Below, piece by piece: positions 27,051 to 36,196 of a stretch of 64,000 nt of DNA. Each line of letters begins with the position of its first letter. The stretch's first letter is position 1. Under the pieces are notes generated by a model, which ran no database searches, was not told the DNA's origin, and worked only from the letters and a program-made list of their open reading frames with translations. The translations under genes and the position numbers were made by a program. The DNA comes from Clostridiaceae bacterium (GTDB taxonomy: Bacteria; Bacillota; Clostridia; Saccharofermentanales; Saccharofermentanaceae), in the NCBI GenBank assembly GCA_012838315.1, contig DUPM01000136.1, positions 22,994 to 86,993 on the forward strand. Reading direction: 5' to 3'.

Positions 27051-27981
27051 CCTCAAACCGAATCTGGCTGGCCGAGAAATTTTCTCCGTCATAATTGCCG
27101 CGCAACGGCCGATTGACGTCTGTAGATACAATCACACCGCTTGTCACTTTGAAGGAATGCACACTCGGATGCCCGAGATGCAGTCCTTTTTTGTATTTGC
27201 CGATTAGAGGCAAGGCTTTTCTGCGAGTGAGGTCATCTACAATACATACTTCAAGCACTCCGTCATCCACTTGCGAATTCGGCGACGGACAAAACCCTTT
27301 TCCGTAATAGCGTGCATTGCAGATACTCGCAAGCGTATATTTGCACTGACTGTCAACGTTTTCAAGCTTATCTGCCAATTCTAACGAATATCTGAAGCTG
27401 AATCGCCAACCTCGTAAAAAACACATAATTATCGCCAGATTATAGGCGTTTCTTTTGAAAAACCGACTTTTGGGGTGTTTATCGATCATAGACATCGCCG
27501 TATCATTAATCGCTGTATCTAAGCCAAAAGATGTAATATTTACACTGTAAACACTCAATTCCGGTATGTGATCTGACAGCAAGTTATAACAATCCACACG
27601 CAATAGATCAATGTGCTTAACTTCTCTTCGGTGCAACGATTGAAGGATTGAAAGTGGATTATTATACATTTCTTGAGGCAGAACTGTCCGAGCATAATCA
27701 TTTCCGGTGCCCATTGGAATAACACCCACCGGCGTCTGTCCGAACGCTAGCGCGTTAGCCACCTCATGAACCGTTCCATCGCCTCCGCACGCAAAAATTA
27801 CGGCATCACTACGATAACGATTTGCATATTCTTCAGCCAATACTCTCGCGTGGCCGGCATATTCTGTTCTCAAAAAGTGGTACTCATTCTTGTCGCTCTC
27901 GGCTTGAAGTCGCACCGCCTTTTCAAGTTCGGAAGCAGCTTTCATTCCGGATCGAGCGTTAACGATGAAAACAAAATGCAT
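26983..27981 (-). CDS. Diacylglycerol/lipid kinase (DagK/YegS family)
   Basis: A 332-residue lipid kinase with the nucleotide motif GGDGT (66-70), the substrate-side motif PMGTGNDYAR (89-98) and a late NYDGE that belongs to the C-terminal domain. It would phosphorylate diacylglycerol or a related lipid, returning it to phospholipid synthesis, in line with PlsC, the acyl ligase and ACP nearby. The C-terminus runs through the 3' end of the converging plsC for 68 nt. Confidence 0.9.
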   Translation of the reverse strand: MHFVFIVNARSGMKAASELEKAVRLQAESDKNEYHFLRTEYAGHARVLAEEYANRYRSDAVIFACGGDGTVHEVANALAFGQTPVGVIPMGTGNDYARTVLPQEMYNNPLSILQSLHRREVKHIDLLRVDCYNLLSDHIPELSVYSVNITSFGLDTAINDTAMSMIDKHPKSRFFKRNAYNLAIIMCFLRGWRFSFRYSLELADKLENVDSQCKYTLASICNARYYGKGFCPSPNSQVDDGVLEVCIVDDLTRRKALPLIGKYKKGLHLGHPSVHSFKVTSGVIVSTDVNRPLRGNYDGENFSASQIRFEVIPASLPFVFFPSHEANPELQK

Positions 27982-28000
27982 TAGTCACCCCTGTGTTGTC

Positions 28001-28333
28001 TTACTTTGAACCGGAATAAACTAAATCAACGACATCCTGGACCGTCAAAACCTTATCGAGATCATCATCAGAAAGTCGAATTTCATAAGTACTCTCGAGA
28101 TCAACAACCAATTCGTAAATTTGAAGTGAATCAAAACCCAGGTCAGCAACAATCTCGGTTTCCGGTTTGATATCTGTCGGAGATAGTCCGGTCAACTCGG
28201 TGACCATTTGCATAAGACTATCGTATATGCGCTCCTTTTGTCTCTCTGCAAGATCTTCTAAATCGGACACCCGTTCTCGATCCGCATCAGGGTCCGGCTC
28301 TGAGATACTGTGATCTGATTCGACTGGTCTCAT
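28001..28333 (-). CDS. acpP: Acyl carrier protein with N-terminal extension
   Basis: A 110-residue ACP. The phosphopantetheine site is Ser69 in LGFDSLQ, and helices II-III read IYELVVDLESTYEIRLSDDD. About 33 charged residues precede the usual ACP start, which is unusual. Its start overlaps the FabT-like gene by 4 nt (ATGA), so the two are co-translated. In streptococci fabT also travels with acpP, and acyl-ACP is the FabT co-repressor, which fits. Confidence 0.9.
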   Translation of the reverse strand: MRPVESDHSISEPDPDADRERVSDLEDLAERQKERIYDSLMQMVTELTGLSPTDIKPETEIVADLGFDSLQIYELVVDLESTYEIRLSDDDLDKVLTVQDVVDLVYSGSK

Positions 28334-28833
28334 GGTTCTTTTCCTCCTGAATCCTTTGCCTTTAAGGCTTTTTCCTCTTCACTGTATTTGTGGTACTGTT
28401 CTGCGATAAATTCGTCGATATCTTTTACCAAGCGAATCAGCCGCTCTTTTTCTTGCTCACCTAAGGGATCTAAAAGCCGCTTAACCAAAAGCGTGTGAAA
28501 CTTCGCATGCATCCGATAGGCAAGCTTTCCTTGTCGAGTTAAACGAATTCGAACGACCCTTCGATCCTTCAAGTCACGATATCGTTCAACATATGCCTTA
28601 CGGACTAAGCGATCAATGGCCACCGTCAATGTGCCGGTCGTAATGCCAAGCCGAGCCGCTGTTTCAGACATCGTCCGCGCTTCATAAGGACCGATTGCTT
28701 CAAGCGTATGCAGCTCCGCAATCGAGAGATCGGAAAAATAACCCTTGGATAGAGCCTTCTCTTCTGTCAATAACACGTTATCAAATATGCGCAACAGGCT
28801 TTTTGCGAAATCTTGATCCGAGGGGTTCAACAC
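28330..28833 (-). CDS. fabT: MarR-family regulator, FabT-like
   Basis: A 167-residue MarR-type winged helix. The wing region has LGITTGTLTVAIDRLVRKAYVERYRDLKDRRVVRIRLT, typical of the family. I start at GTG 28833, which has GGGAGG five bases away; a longer TTG start at 28872 would lie within the operator. Gene order with ACP and the palindrome in its own promoter suggest it is FabT, the fatty acid synthesis repressor, and that it controls itself. No fabH/fabK/fabD genes follow here. Confidence 0.75.
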   Translation of the reverse strand: MLNPSDQDFAKSLLRIFDNVLLTEEKALSKGYFSDLSIAELHTLEAIGPYEARTMSETAARLGITTGTLTVAIDRLVRKAYVERYRDLKDRRVVRIRLTRQGKLAYRMHAKFHTLLVKRLLDPLGEQEKERLIRLVKDIDEFIAEQYHKYSEEEKALKAKDSGGKEP

Positions 28834-28860
28834 AAGCGCCTCCCATACCGATTCAAATAG

Positions 28861-28873
28861 TTTGATTTGCAAA
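28861..28873. promoter_or_regulatory. Candidate FabT-type operator in the fabT promoter
   Basis: TTTGA-TTT-GCAAA, one mismatch from a perfect palindrome, just downstream of the -10. Its flanks match the site at 26124-26136. An overlapping inverted repeat TCAAATAGTTTGA lies at 28853-28865. Confidence 0.6.
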
Positions 28874-28874
28874 C

Positions 28875-28903
28875 ATTTTATCGTTTTCAGCCGAAAATTA
28901 CAA
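28875..28903 (-). promoter_or_regulatory. Sigma-A promoter of fabT-acpP
   Basis: Minus strand TTGTAA (28898-28903), 17-nt spacer, TAAAAT (28875-28880), followed directly by the operator. Confidence 0.65.
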
Positions 28904-28999
28904 CCAACGGATGACTTGTAACTTTATCGTGTCAAATGGTTTGAGAAGATACGACTATGTAGTCCAAAATATCTTGAGACAATTAATCGAACAAATAAA

Positions 29000-29734
29000 T
29001 CAGGAATACGACTTGCTTAATGGCTCAAGATTCGGAAACTCACCCCTGAAAAGCCCTGTTCGGGTGACCATGGCATTGTCCTTATCTTCTGAAGGATAAC
29101 CTTCTAACTCTGCCATTGCCTCCAAAAACAAATCCGGCCTAAGATTTCGAGATGAGCCCGCCAATACTGTGATATGAATTGTATCTACTTCTGACACCAA
29201 TTTCTCTTGTTCCAAATTCAGGATCAAATCACGTATTTCGGCCTGCTTCATTTTGCCTTTCGAGCGCTTCATCACAAGAACGGAACTCCTTTTTAAGAGG
29301 CTCTCCGCATAACTATAAATATGCGGGGCCGAAATCAGATACGTCGCTGCAGAAACCTCAGCCATCAAACTGCCGGAGCCGGAAGGCACATAGCCGCCCT
29401 CCGATATGTGAAGACCTTCTGGGCAAAACAAATTGAATCGTGTTATGAACTCATCAATCTCTATCCGCTCTTCAAGAGAAATATCAACATAATCAGAAGT
29501 CGTCGCTACCCCGACGCCGAGAGGCAACGCAAAAACCATGTTCGGTCTGGGGTTGTACCCTTGTGAATACAAAAGCGGAAATCCAGCGCGACGGCAAACG
29601 CGTTCAAACGTTCGCATCAAATCCAGGTGACCAATGTATACAATACCGCCCGTTCGAGCGAATTTTGCTCGAAGGATGTGTGCAACGCGATGCGGTTTCA
29701 TCGTCATGGCAAGTTGCCGTTCGTTTTCAAGCAT
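29000..29734 (-). CDS. DUF2344 / TIGR03936 radical-SAM-associated protein
   Basis: A 244-residue protein. Near the N-terminus it has RAKFARTGGIVYIGHLDLMR and SQGYNPRP, and LPLGVGVATTSDYVDI follows, which mark the DUF2344 family. Its gene almost always follows a TIGR03960 radical SAM gene, and often precedes rng and rplU. Here its start overlaps the radical SAM stop by 8 nt; GGGGG lies upstream. Proposed to act in tRNA or rRNA modification with its partner, but no function is proven to my knowledge. Confidence 0.85.
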   Translation of the reverse strand: MLENERQLAMTMKPHRVAHILRAKFARTGGIVYIGHLDLMRTFERVCRRAGFPLLYSQGYNPRPNMVFALPLGVGVATTSDYVDISLEERIEIDEFITRFNLFCPEGLHISEGGYVPSGSGSLMAEVSAATYLISAPHIYSYAESLLKRSSVLVMKRSKGKMKQAEIRDLILNLEQEKLVSEVDTIHITVLAGSSRNLRPDLFLEAMAELEGYPSEDKDNAMVTRTGLFRGEFPNLEPLSKSYS

Positions 29735-31637
29735 GACATACCCCCACATTATATTCCGAAGCACCACAAGCTTTACATCCGCCGTGGCACGGTGCTGTCG
29801 TTTTTCCACGATAAGCCATTTCTCGCTCGCGAAGAAGATAGTCTTTGCGAACGCCGATGTCAATGTGGTCCCAAGGTAACACCTCATCAATATCGCGCGG
29901 TCTTGGGCCAAAGAAATGCAGACTCAAACCGTGCGATTCAAGTATACTCATCCAGTCTTCAAATCGAAAACAATCGTCCCAAGCATCAAAGAAAAGCCCT
30001 TGCCTATACCCATCAATCAATACCTTGAGTAATCTACGGTCTCCTCGAGCCAAGACCGCTTCCCAAGCAGAAGTCTTGAGATCGTGCCAAGAGTATTTAA
30101 TATTTCGACTCTTCAGTGCCTCGGCCAAAACTCTTTGTTTCTCACGTAATGACTCTATACTGTCTTGGGCCTCCCATTGAAACGGCGTAAAAGGCTTTGG
30201 AATAAACATCGAAGTCGAAACAACGATATCCGGTCTACGACGCTTCAGACCCTCGCGGTTGGCTACTTCGAAAAAAAGTTTTTCAATACGTCTGGCCAAT
30301 TGAGCTATGCCCAAAACATCTTCCATCGTTTCCGTCGGGAGTCCGAGCATAAAATATAGCTTAACTCTTTGCCAACCACCGGCAAACGCCAATTCTAAAG
30401 AAGATAGAATATCTTCCTCCGTAATGCCTTTATTGACCACATCTCGTAGGCGCTGCGTACCGGCTTCCGGCGCAAAAGTCAGACCGGTTTTACGGGTGCC
30501 GGACACTTTTTCCATCAACTCTAAAGAAAACGAATCCAATCGTAATGACGGCAATGAAAGACTGGTGTGCCTTTCTTCAAAAGGGGAAACCATGTTGTCG
30601 AGAAAATCCGGTAACGCAGAGTAATCACTCGTCGACAAGGACAACACACCAATCTCATCATACCCGGTGGCCGCTTCAACTTCAAAACCCTGCCCGCAAA
30701 GCGTATCTACACTCTTTTCGCGAACCGGACGATATACAAAGCCCGCCTGACAAAAGCGACAGCCTCGGCTGCAGCCCCTGAACAATTCAAGATAAGCGCG
30801 GTCGTGAACAATTTTGGTATGAGGAACGACTGGTTTGGTCGGAAAAGTGACACCATCCATATCAGAAATAATGCGCTTTTGGATGGATTTCGGCGCTCCT
30901 TCGACGCAGGTATCGATACTCTTAATCGTACCATTCTCATTGTAATCAAACTTATAGTACGACGGCACATATACGCCCTTAAGCTTAGAGGCTTCACGAA
31001 TCAAAAATGCTTTGCTCATTGGTTCAGTGGATTGAAAAGAGGCCTTATATGCCTTCATCAAATCCATAAACTCAACAAGAACTTCTTCGCCCTCGCCCAA
31101 AAAGACAAGGTCAAATACCTCGGCAATGGGCTCAGCATTATAAACCACCGGCCCTCCGGCAATAATGATCGGATCTGATTCTGACCGCTCTGAGGCGAGA
31201 AACGGAATACCCGACAAATCAAGCATTTGCAAAACATTAGTAAAGCACATTTCGTACTGCAAAGAGAACCCGAGAACATCAAAATCTCGAAGCGGACTTT
31301 TTGTTTCTAATGAAAACAGCGACAATGATTTATCGCGCATCAAACGATCCATGTCTTTCCACGGTGAAAAAGCGCGTTCACAGGCGACACCGTCCAAATC
31401 ATTGAGCACCTTATATAGTATCTTCATCGCAAGGTTACTCATCGCTATTTCATATATATCGGGAAAACACAAAGCAAACCTCACATATGACGTAAAGCCT
31501 TCAGCCTGCAACTGCTGCTGCATTTCAGGTTTGATGACCTCGCCCCACTCACCACCGACATAACGAGCCGGGTTTTCAACGGCCAGCAAATCGCCCCTGC
31601 TTAATTCGACGCGATGGTCGGCATTATTCTCTTTCAT
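29727..31637 (-). CDS. TIGR03960-family radical SAM protein
   Basis: A 636-residue protein. An N-terminal B12-binding-like Rossmann region comes first (FDVLGFSLQYEMCFTNVLQML), then the radical SAM core with the [4Fe-4S] motif CSRGCRFC in LFRGCSRGCRFCQAGF, a glycine-rich SAM site, and GLTFAPEAGTQRLRD. The C-terminus has a Cys-rich tail (CHGGCKACG). Partner of the DUF2344 protein downstream. It overlaps the trpF stop by 4 nt. Confidence 0.9.
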   Translation of the reverse strand: MKENNADHRVELSRGDLLAVENPARYVGGEWGEVIKPEMQQQLQAEGFTSYVRFALCFPDIYEIAMSNLAMKILYKVLNDLDGVACERAFSPWKDMDRLMRDKSLSLFSLETKSPLRDFDVLGFSLQYEMCFTNVLQMLDLSGIPFLASERSESDPIIIAGGPVVYNAEPIAEVFDLVFLGEGEEVLVEFMDLMKAYKASFQSTEPMSKAFLIREASKLKGVYVPSYYKFDYNENGTIKSIDTCVEGAPKSIQKRIISDMDGVTFPTKPVVPHTKIVHDRAYLELFRGCSRGCRFCQAGFVYRPVREKSVDTLCGQGFEVEAATGYDEIGVLSLSTSDYSALPDFLDNMVSPFEERHTSLSLPSLRLDSFSLELMEKVSGTRKTGLTFAPEAGTQRLRDVVNKGITEEDILSSLELAFAGGWQRVKLYFMLGLPTETMEDVLGIAQLARRIEKLFFEVANREGLKRRRPDIVVSTSMFIPKPFTPFQWEAQDSIESLREKQRVLAEALKSRNIKYSWHDLKTSAWEAVLARGDRRLLKVLIDGYRQGLFFDAWDDCFRFEDWMSILESHGLSLHFFGPRPRDIDEVLPWDHIDIGVRKDYLLREREMAYRGKTTAPCHGGCKACGASEYNVGVCHA

Positions 31638-32323
31638 GAGTCACTCCCTGCTTGGCGCGCAACCCGTACAAAATCGCACACCTTATCATAATCCTTATAA
31701 CTGTTTGTCTCGAGCAAACTGGATGCGTCGACACCATATGGTGAAAAATGTCTGACTGTATCTTCGACATTAATGGGACCGATACCTCCGGCAATAAATA
31801 TGCATCTGTTCTCAAGTATCAGACTATCATAGAAACGTTTTCCGATATCCCACGGAAACGCAATGCCCGATCCCCCGTCAGAATGTTCGACACTAATATC
31901 AAATAATAGAGCGTCGAATCGAGATAAATGAGGCATATTGTGAATGCGCCTCCAATACTCTTCCTCTTGAGATTCCTGCGAGGGGATTGGAATTCTTTGC
32001 CAAATCTTGACACCGGAAATTGAAGCTTGCGAAAAGGCCGCAAAGAGATCGTTCAAGAAGCTCTCGTTTGTATCCCAGTGCAATTGAATGACATCAAGCC
32101 CCACAAAAATAGTGGTTGAGACGATTTCATCAACAGTCGTCTGGGTGAAAACACCAACACAAGATATTTGAGGATGAAGTTGGTCGCGAATACGCTTTGC
32201 CTCCTGTGCGTTGACGCGTCTTTTCGATGGCGCAAACACAAAGCCTACAAAATCCGGCATGCACGCATTCACAATATTTGCGTCCTCTTCTCTTCGAAGT
32301 CCGCAAACTTTAACTTGCGTCAT
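31634..32323 (-). CDS. trpF: Phosphoribosylanthranilate isomerase
   Basis: A TIM-barrel enzyme of tryptophan synthesis (PRA to CdRP). 229 residues; the N-terminal motif KVCGLRREEDA with its catalytic-type Cys, DFVGFVFAPSKRRV, and the C-terminal phosphate loop FIAGGIGPINV are visible. No other trp genes are present, which is unusual. The ATG at 32323 has only a weak ribosome site and lies 10 nt after the pgi stop, so it probably depends on translation of pgi. Confidence 0.9.
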   Translation of the reverse strand: MTQVKVCGLRREEDANIVNACMPDFVGFVFAPSKRRVNAQEAKRIRDQLHPQISCVGVFTQTTVDEIVSTTIFVGLDVIQLHWDTNESFLNDLFAAFSQASISGVKIWQRIPIPSQESQEEEYWRRIHNMPHLSRFDALLFDISVEHSDGGSGIAFPWDIGKRFYDSLILENRCIFIAGGIGPINVEDTVRHFSPYGVDASSLLETNSYKDYDKVCDFVRVARQAGSDS

Positions 32324-32333
32324 CAATAATCAC

Positions 32334-33686
32334 TTAAGCCTTTCCGGACAAACGCGCTTCGAGCTGAACCTTTTCAGCCTCATAGCCAGGCTTGCCCAAC
32401 AAAGCAAACATATTTTTCTTATACGCTTCGACACCGGGTTGGTTAAAAGGATTAACCGCCAATACATATCCGGAGATAGCACACGCCTTTTCAAAGAAAT
32501 AGATTAATTGCCCAAGCCAGTAAGCATTCATCTCAGGAACATCCAAAACTATGTTTGGCACTTTTCCGTCAACATGAGCCAAAACCGTCCCCTGCATCGC
32601 CTTAAAATTCACTTCATTCATGTCCATTCCGGCCAGAAAATTCAACCCATCAAGATTAGCAGGATCATTGGGGATCGCGAATGTTCGGCGAGCATTTTCA
32701 AAATGCACGACCGTCTCAAACAACATACGTTGACCATCTTGAATATATTGACCCATAGAGTGAAGATCCGTCGTATTGTCGACCCCTGCAGGGAAAATAC
32801 CTCGTTGATCTTTGCCCTCAGATTCCCCAAACAGTTGCTTCCACCACTCTGTCATAAAATGAAAAGACGGTTCATAATTGACCATCACTTCGGTCGTGAA
32901 ACCTTTTCTTAGCAAAGCGTTACGAACTGCCGCATAACGATAACAAGCATTCTCCGCAACGGAAACGGTCTTGAATGTCTTAACTGCATCTTTTGCACCC
33001 TGCATGAGTTCGCGAATATCAATTCCGGCTACCGCAATCGGCAATAGCCCGACAGCCGTCAACACCGAAAAGCGCCCGCCGACATCATCCGGAACAACAA
33101 AAGACTCATAACCCTCTTGGTCAGCCAAGCCTTTCAATGCACCGCGCGCTTTATCAGTCGTCGCGTAAATTCTTTCTTTAGCCTCTTCCTTGCCGTAACG
33201 ATTCTCCATGTACGCACGGAGAATTCGGAATGCGATTGCAGGCTCAGTGGTTGTGCCGGACTTTGAAATAACGTTCACAGAGACGCGTTTACCATCGAGA
33301 ATATCCATTAAATCCGAAAGATAGGTCGCACTGATTGAATTTCCGCAGAAAATAACCTGCGGCGCTTTTCTGATTTTTTTGCCGGCAATCGACGCAAAAG
33401 AATGCGACAATAGCTCAATGACAGCACGAGCGCCTAAATATGAGCCGCCTATGCCGACAACCAACAAAATATCAGAATTCTTTCGAATTTTTGCCGATGC
33501 TTTTCGAATGCGTGAGAATTCTTGTTTATCAAAATCACTCGGAAGATTGAGCCAACCCAAAAAGTCATTGCCCGGACCGGTTTTTTTGTGGAGCAATTCG
33601 TGAGCAAGCTTTACTTGCGGTAATAAATTATCAATCTCTTCTTCAGAAACAAAATTTGCGGTATTTTTAATGTCCAGTTTAATCAT
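32334..33686 (-). CDS. pgi: Glucose-6-phosphate isomerase
   Basis: Interconverts glucose 6-phosphate and fructose 6-phosphate. 450 residues, matching the Bacillus-type enzyme. The [15 protein letters not shown] segment is the sugar-phosphate loop; [29 protein letters not shown] and the [12 protein letters not shown] end are also present. I start at ATG 33686, with GGAG upstream. Its own promoter is at 33724-33753. Confidence 0.97.
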   Translation of the reverse strand: MIKLDIKNTANFVSEEEIDNLLPQVKLAHELLHKKTGPGNDFLGWLNLPSDFDKQEFSRIRKASAKIRKNSDILLVVGIGGSYLGARAVIELLSHSFASIAGKKIRKAPQVIFCGNSISATYLSDLMDILDGKRVSVNVISKSGTTTEPAIAFRILRAYMENRYGKEEAKERIYATTDKARGALKGLADQEGYESFVVPDDVGGRFSVLTAVGLLPIAVAGIDIRELMQGAKDAVKTFKTVSVAENACYRYAAVRNALLRKGFTTEVMVNYEPSFHFMTEWWKQLFGESEGKDQRGIFPAGVDNTTDLHSMGQYIQDGQRMLFETVVHFENARRTFAIPNDPANLDGLNFLAGMDMNEVNFKAMQGTVLAHVDGKVPNIVLDVPEMNAYWLGQLIYFFEKACAISGYVLAVNPFNQPGVEAYKKNMFALLGKPGYEAEKVQLEARLSGKA

Positions 33687-33723
33687 AGTCGTCTCCATTC
33701 TTTTCCAAAATCTGCCTTGCGTT

Positions 33724-33753
33724 AGTATAGCATTTTCAAACTGTTTATGTGAA
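33724..33753 (-). promoter_or_regulatory. Promoter of pgi
   Basis: Minus strand TTCACA (33748-33753), 18-nt spacer, extended -10 TGCTATACT with TATACT at 33724-33729. Confidence 0.6.
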
Positions 33754-33905
33754 TATATAGCAAGAGATTTTAAATGATATTCGGCAAATAGCGACAATTA
33801 TGCCTTAAAATCTCCTATGTTTTATCGAATAATTATAAGACTTAGGCACACGACTTCTATGTGTTACGTGTATAATATTAAGATAAACGGATAAGAGGTA
33901 ATAAC

Positions 33906-34457
33906 GTGTCGAACAGCCAGCTTCCGAACGCCAAACTGATCATATTGTACATACTCCAGAAATTGCCTGGAATCAGTGCGACGGATTTAATGAAACAGTC
34001 CATTGACTCTTTGTACATGGACTATTTCATGTTCTCGCAGGCTAAGGACGAATTGCTTCGCGATCATCTAATGATTGAGTCCGTCCGCAAAGGAGAGACT
34101 CGTAAGAATGCTTCCGGACATCCCGTAGCTCTCTGTGATATTACTCCTGAGGGCCAATCCGTCCTCAACCGCTTACTTCCTACATTGCCGACTGCAGCTT
34201 TGAGTTATCTAACTGCAGAGGCAAGTAAATCTGTCATCAACATCAAAAAGTCCACGGAGATTAGGGCATACTTTGAGCCGGACGCAGACGGCCATTACAA
34301 CGTCCATATGATTCTCAAAGAAGGCGAACGCATCGTCGCGAACATTACGCTGAATGCGCCAACCGAGAGAATCGCCGAGCAGATGTGTACCCGCTGGAAG
34401 TCAGCCACTTCCGATATATACGCCACTTTAATCAATCAATTATCCGAATCGACATAA
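33906..34457 (+). CDS. DUF4364 family protein (winged-helix-like)
   Basis: 183 residues with a PadR/winged-helix-like N-terminus (LIILYILQKLPGISATDL, then QAKDELLRDHLM) and a C-terminal alpha/beta part. DUF4364 is widespread in Clostridia; a regulatory role is likely but unproven. It starts with GTG after AAGAGG, and TATAAT lies about 35 nt upstream without a clear -35. Confidence 0.8.
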   Translation: MSNSQLPNAKLIILYILQKLPGISATDLMKQSIDSLYMDYFMFSQAKDELLRDHLMIESVRKGETRKNASGHPVALCDITPEGQSVLNRLLPTLPTAALSYLTAEASKSVINIKKSTEIRAYFEPDADGHYNVHMILKEGERIVANITLNAPTERIAEQMCTRWKSATSDIYATLINQLSEST

Positions 34458-34524
34458 CTCCAGACAACACCGTCGAATTACGCGTAACCGGACTCATTTC
34501 TTGTGAAAAATGATTCGGAAATAA

Positions 34525-35736
34525 TCAAATCAATCGATCACCCAATTGCATAATTTTCGCCGCAAGATCATCTGCATATTTATCTACTTCAGCGAGCTGA
34601 TCTTCTGTAGGAAGTCCTTCGAACTGAACATCGGACAAGCGCTCCGCCTTCTTCAATCCGGATGTCATCTCTGCAAATATAGTCGAAGCACGCGACCCCC
34701 AACCATATGATCCAAGCAACCCGATAAATGGCGTCTTCACGCGCATCGCATTCATGAGCATCGCACAATAGGAACCCGCAGGGTGCGGCCCTCCCAACAC
34801 TGTCGGTAGGACATAAACCACCGCTGCTGCCGTGACCAAATCTCTCATCACGAGTCCGCTCTGAACCACAAGGCTATCCGGCTTCTTTCCGAGATTACGC
34901 GAAAGAACAGAGACCCCTTTGGACGCCAGCCTCAAGCACAGCCGCTCGGCAATAACAGCAGAACTGCCATGCATACTGACATAAGGAACGACAACCGTCT
35001 TTTCAACCTGATCCGAAGTCCAGCGCATATACTTTTGAAGAATCACTGAAGGCTGATTCCAAATTGGGCCGTGGGCAGTCGCAATAATTGAAGGTGCCAT
35101 CTCGATGACTTTCTCCGTGTATTTCCTTACCTGCGTCGCAAAAGGCATCATAATCTCAGCATAGTAAGCGCGAGCGGCCACCTTTATCTCGTGGCTGTTC
35201 GTCGCAAAGAGTTTATCTGAAGAATAGTGAGAACCAAATAAATCACTCGAAAACAATGTGCGTGTGGACGACTCATAAACCATTGTGTTATCCGGCCAAT
35301 GCGCAAACGGAATCTTGAAAAAGGTTAATGATCTTCCGCCCAATTCAATTTGATCGCCTTCGTTAACAATCATAAATTTATCCGTCGCAATATGGAGATG
35401 GGTAAGCATAAGCTTCGCCACTGCCTCCGTCGCAACAATCTGGGCGCGAGGAAACTTCTTCATAAGGACCGGCAGAGAGCCGGAATGATCCTGTTCGGTG
35501 TGAAGGATGATAATGTAATCAATCACATTGACCTCACAACGATCAACGCTATCCATAAACTCCTTTGTGAAATCCGGATCGGCAGTATCGATCAGCGCAG
35601 ACTTCGTTTGCCCTTTAACGACATATGCATTATAAGTCGTACCGTGCTCTGTGGGCATGATACAATCAAACATCTTGCGGTCGGGGTGCTGAATATCAAT
35701 ACAAAAAATCCCGTCATTGATTGCCTGAACTGCCAT
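34525..35736 (-). CDS. fprA: Flavodiiron protein (FprA-type A flavoprotein)
   Basis: Reduces O2 (or NO) to water (or N2O) in anaerobes. 403 residues: metallo-beta-lactamase-like domain with the diiron ligand motif H79-x-E81-x-D83-H84, then a flavodoxin domain from about 255 (VPYVSMHGSSAVIAERL). A rubredoxin gene lies 198 nt upstream and would supply electrons. It has its own promoter at 35765-35793, and a perfect 13-bp inverted repeat lies between it and the rubredoxin gene. Confidence 0.95.
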   Translation of the reverse strand: MAVQAINDGIFCIDIQHPDRKMFDCIMPTEHGTTYNAYVVKGQTKSALIDTADPDFTKEFMDSVDRCEVNVIDYIIILHTEQDHSGSLPVLMKKFPRAQIVATEAVAKLMLTHLHIATDKFMIVNEGDQIELGGRSLTFFKIPFAHWPDNTMVYESSTRTLFSSDLFGSHYSSDKLFATNSHEIKVAARAYYAEIMMPFATQVRKYTEKVIEMAPSIIATAHGPIWNQPSVILQKYMRWTSDQVEKTVVVPYVSMHGSSAVIAERLCLRLASKGVSVLSRNLGKKPDSLVVQSGLVMRDLVTAAAVVYVLPTVLGGPHPAGSYCAMLMNAMRVKTPFIGLLGSYGWGSRASTIFAEMTSGLKKAERLSDVQFEGLPTEDQLAEVDKYADDLAAKIMQLGDRLI

Positions 35737-35764
35737 ATGAACCTCCGTATTTTTAAGTATTCAC

Positions 35765-35793
35765 ATTTTACCCCGAAGCGAAAAAAAGAGCAA
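35765..35793 (-). promoter_or_regulatory. Promoter of fprA
   Basis: Minus strand TTGCTC (35788-35793), 17-nt spacer, TAAAAT (35765-35770), close to the fprA start. Confidence 0.6.
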
Positions 35794-35844
35794 CGCAGAG
35801 ATTTTTGCCGAGAACACGTCCGTTACCCAATGCTCTCGACATGA

Positions 35845-35877
35845 CAAATGGACCAATTCATCGTATTGGTCCATTTG
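35845..35877. repeat. Perfect 13-bp inverted repeat between rubredoxin and fprA
   Basis: Left arm 35845-35857 (CAAATGGACCAAT), 7-nt loop, right arm 35865-35877, with no mismatch. No T tract follows on either strand, so it is not a standard terminator. It lies upstream of the fprA promoter and could be an operator or an mRNA processing/stability stem. Confidence 0.7.
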
Positions 35878-35934
35878 AATGAAATTCGTAATGATTCTAC
35901 GCCCGGCATTACCTACAGGAGGACTACAGATGAA

Positions 35935-36093
35935 TCAAAGAGGACTGAAAGAATCCTTTGTGGCACCACAAACAGGACAAAGCCAATCATCCGGGATATC
36001 TTCAAAAGCAGTTCCAGGAGCGACTCCGCTATCAGGATCGCCAACTTCAGGGTCATACTCGTAGCCACACAAATCACAAATGTACTTTTGCAT
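35935..36093 (-). CDS. rd: Rubredoxin
   Basis: A 52-residue one-iron electron carrier. The two iron-binding pairs are CDLCG (Cys 6 and 9) and CPVCG (Cys 39 and 42); [18 protein letters not shown] and IPDDWLCP are textbook rubredoxin. ATG 36093 has GGAGGT upstream. It most probably passes electrons to the flavodiiron protein encoded next, for oxygen or NO removal. Confidence 0.97.
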   Translation of the reverse strand: MQKYICDLCGYEYDPEVGDPDSGVAPGTAFEDIPDDWLCPVCGATKDSFSPL

Positions 36094-36196
36094 AAACTTT
36101 ACCTCCGTAAATCTTTACACTCATTATATAGATTTCACGATGCGAAAAAATGGCGTTTCTGTTACAAAAATAAAAGCAAATCAAATACTTTTACCA

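Noticed and set aside
28834..28872. TTG start of the FabT-like gene at 28872
   Set aside because: It lies in the operator just behind the -10, and a GTG with GGGAGG is available at 28833.
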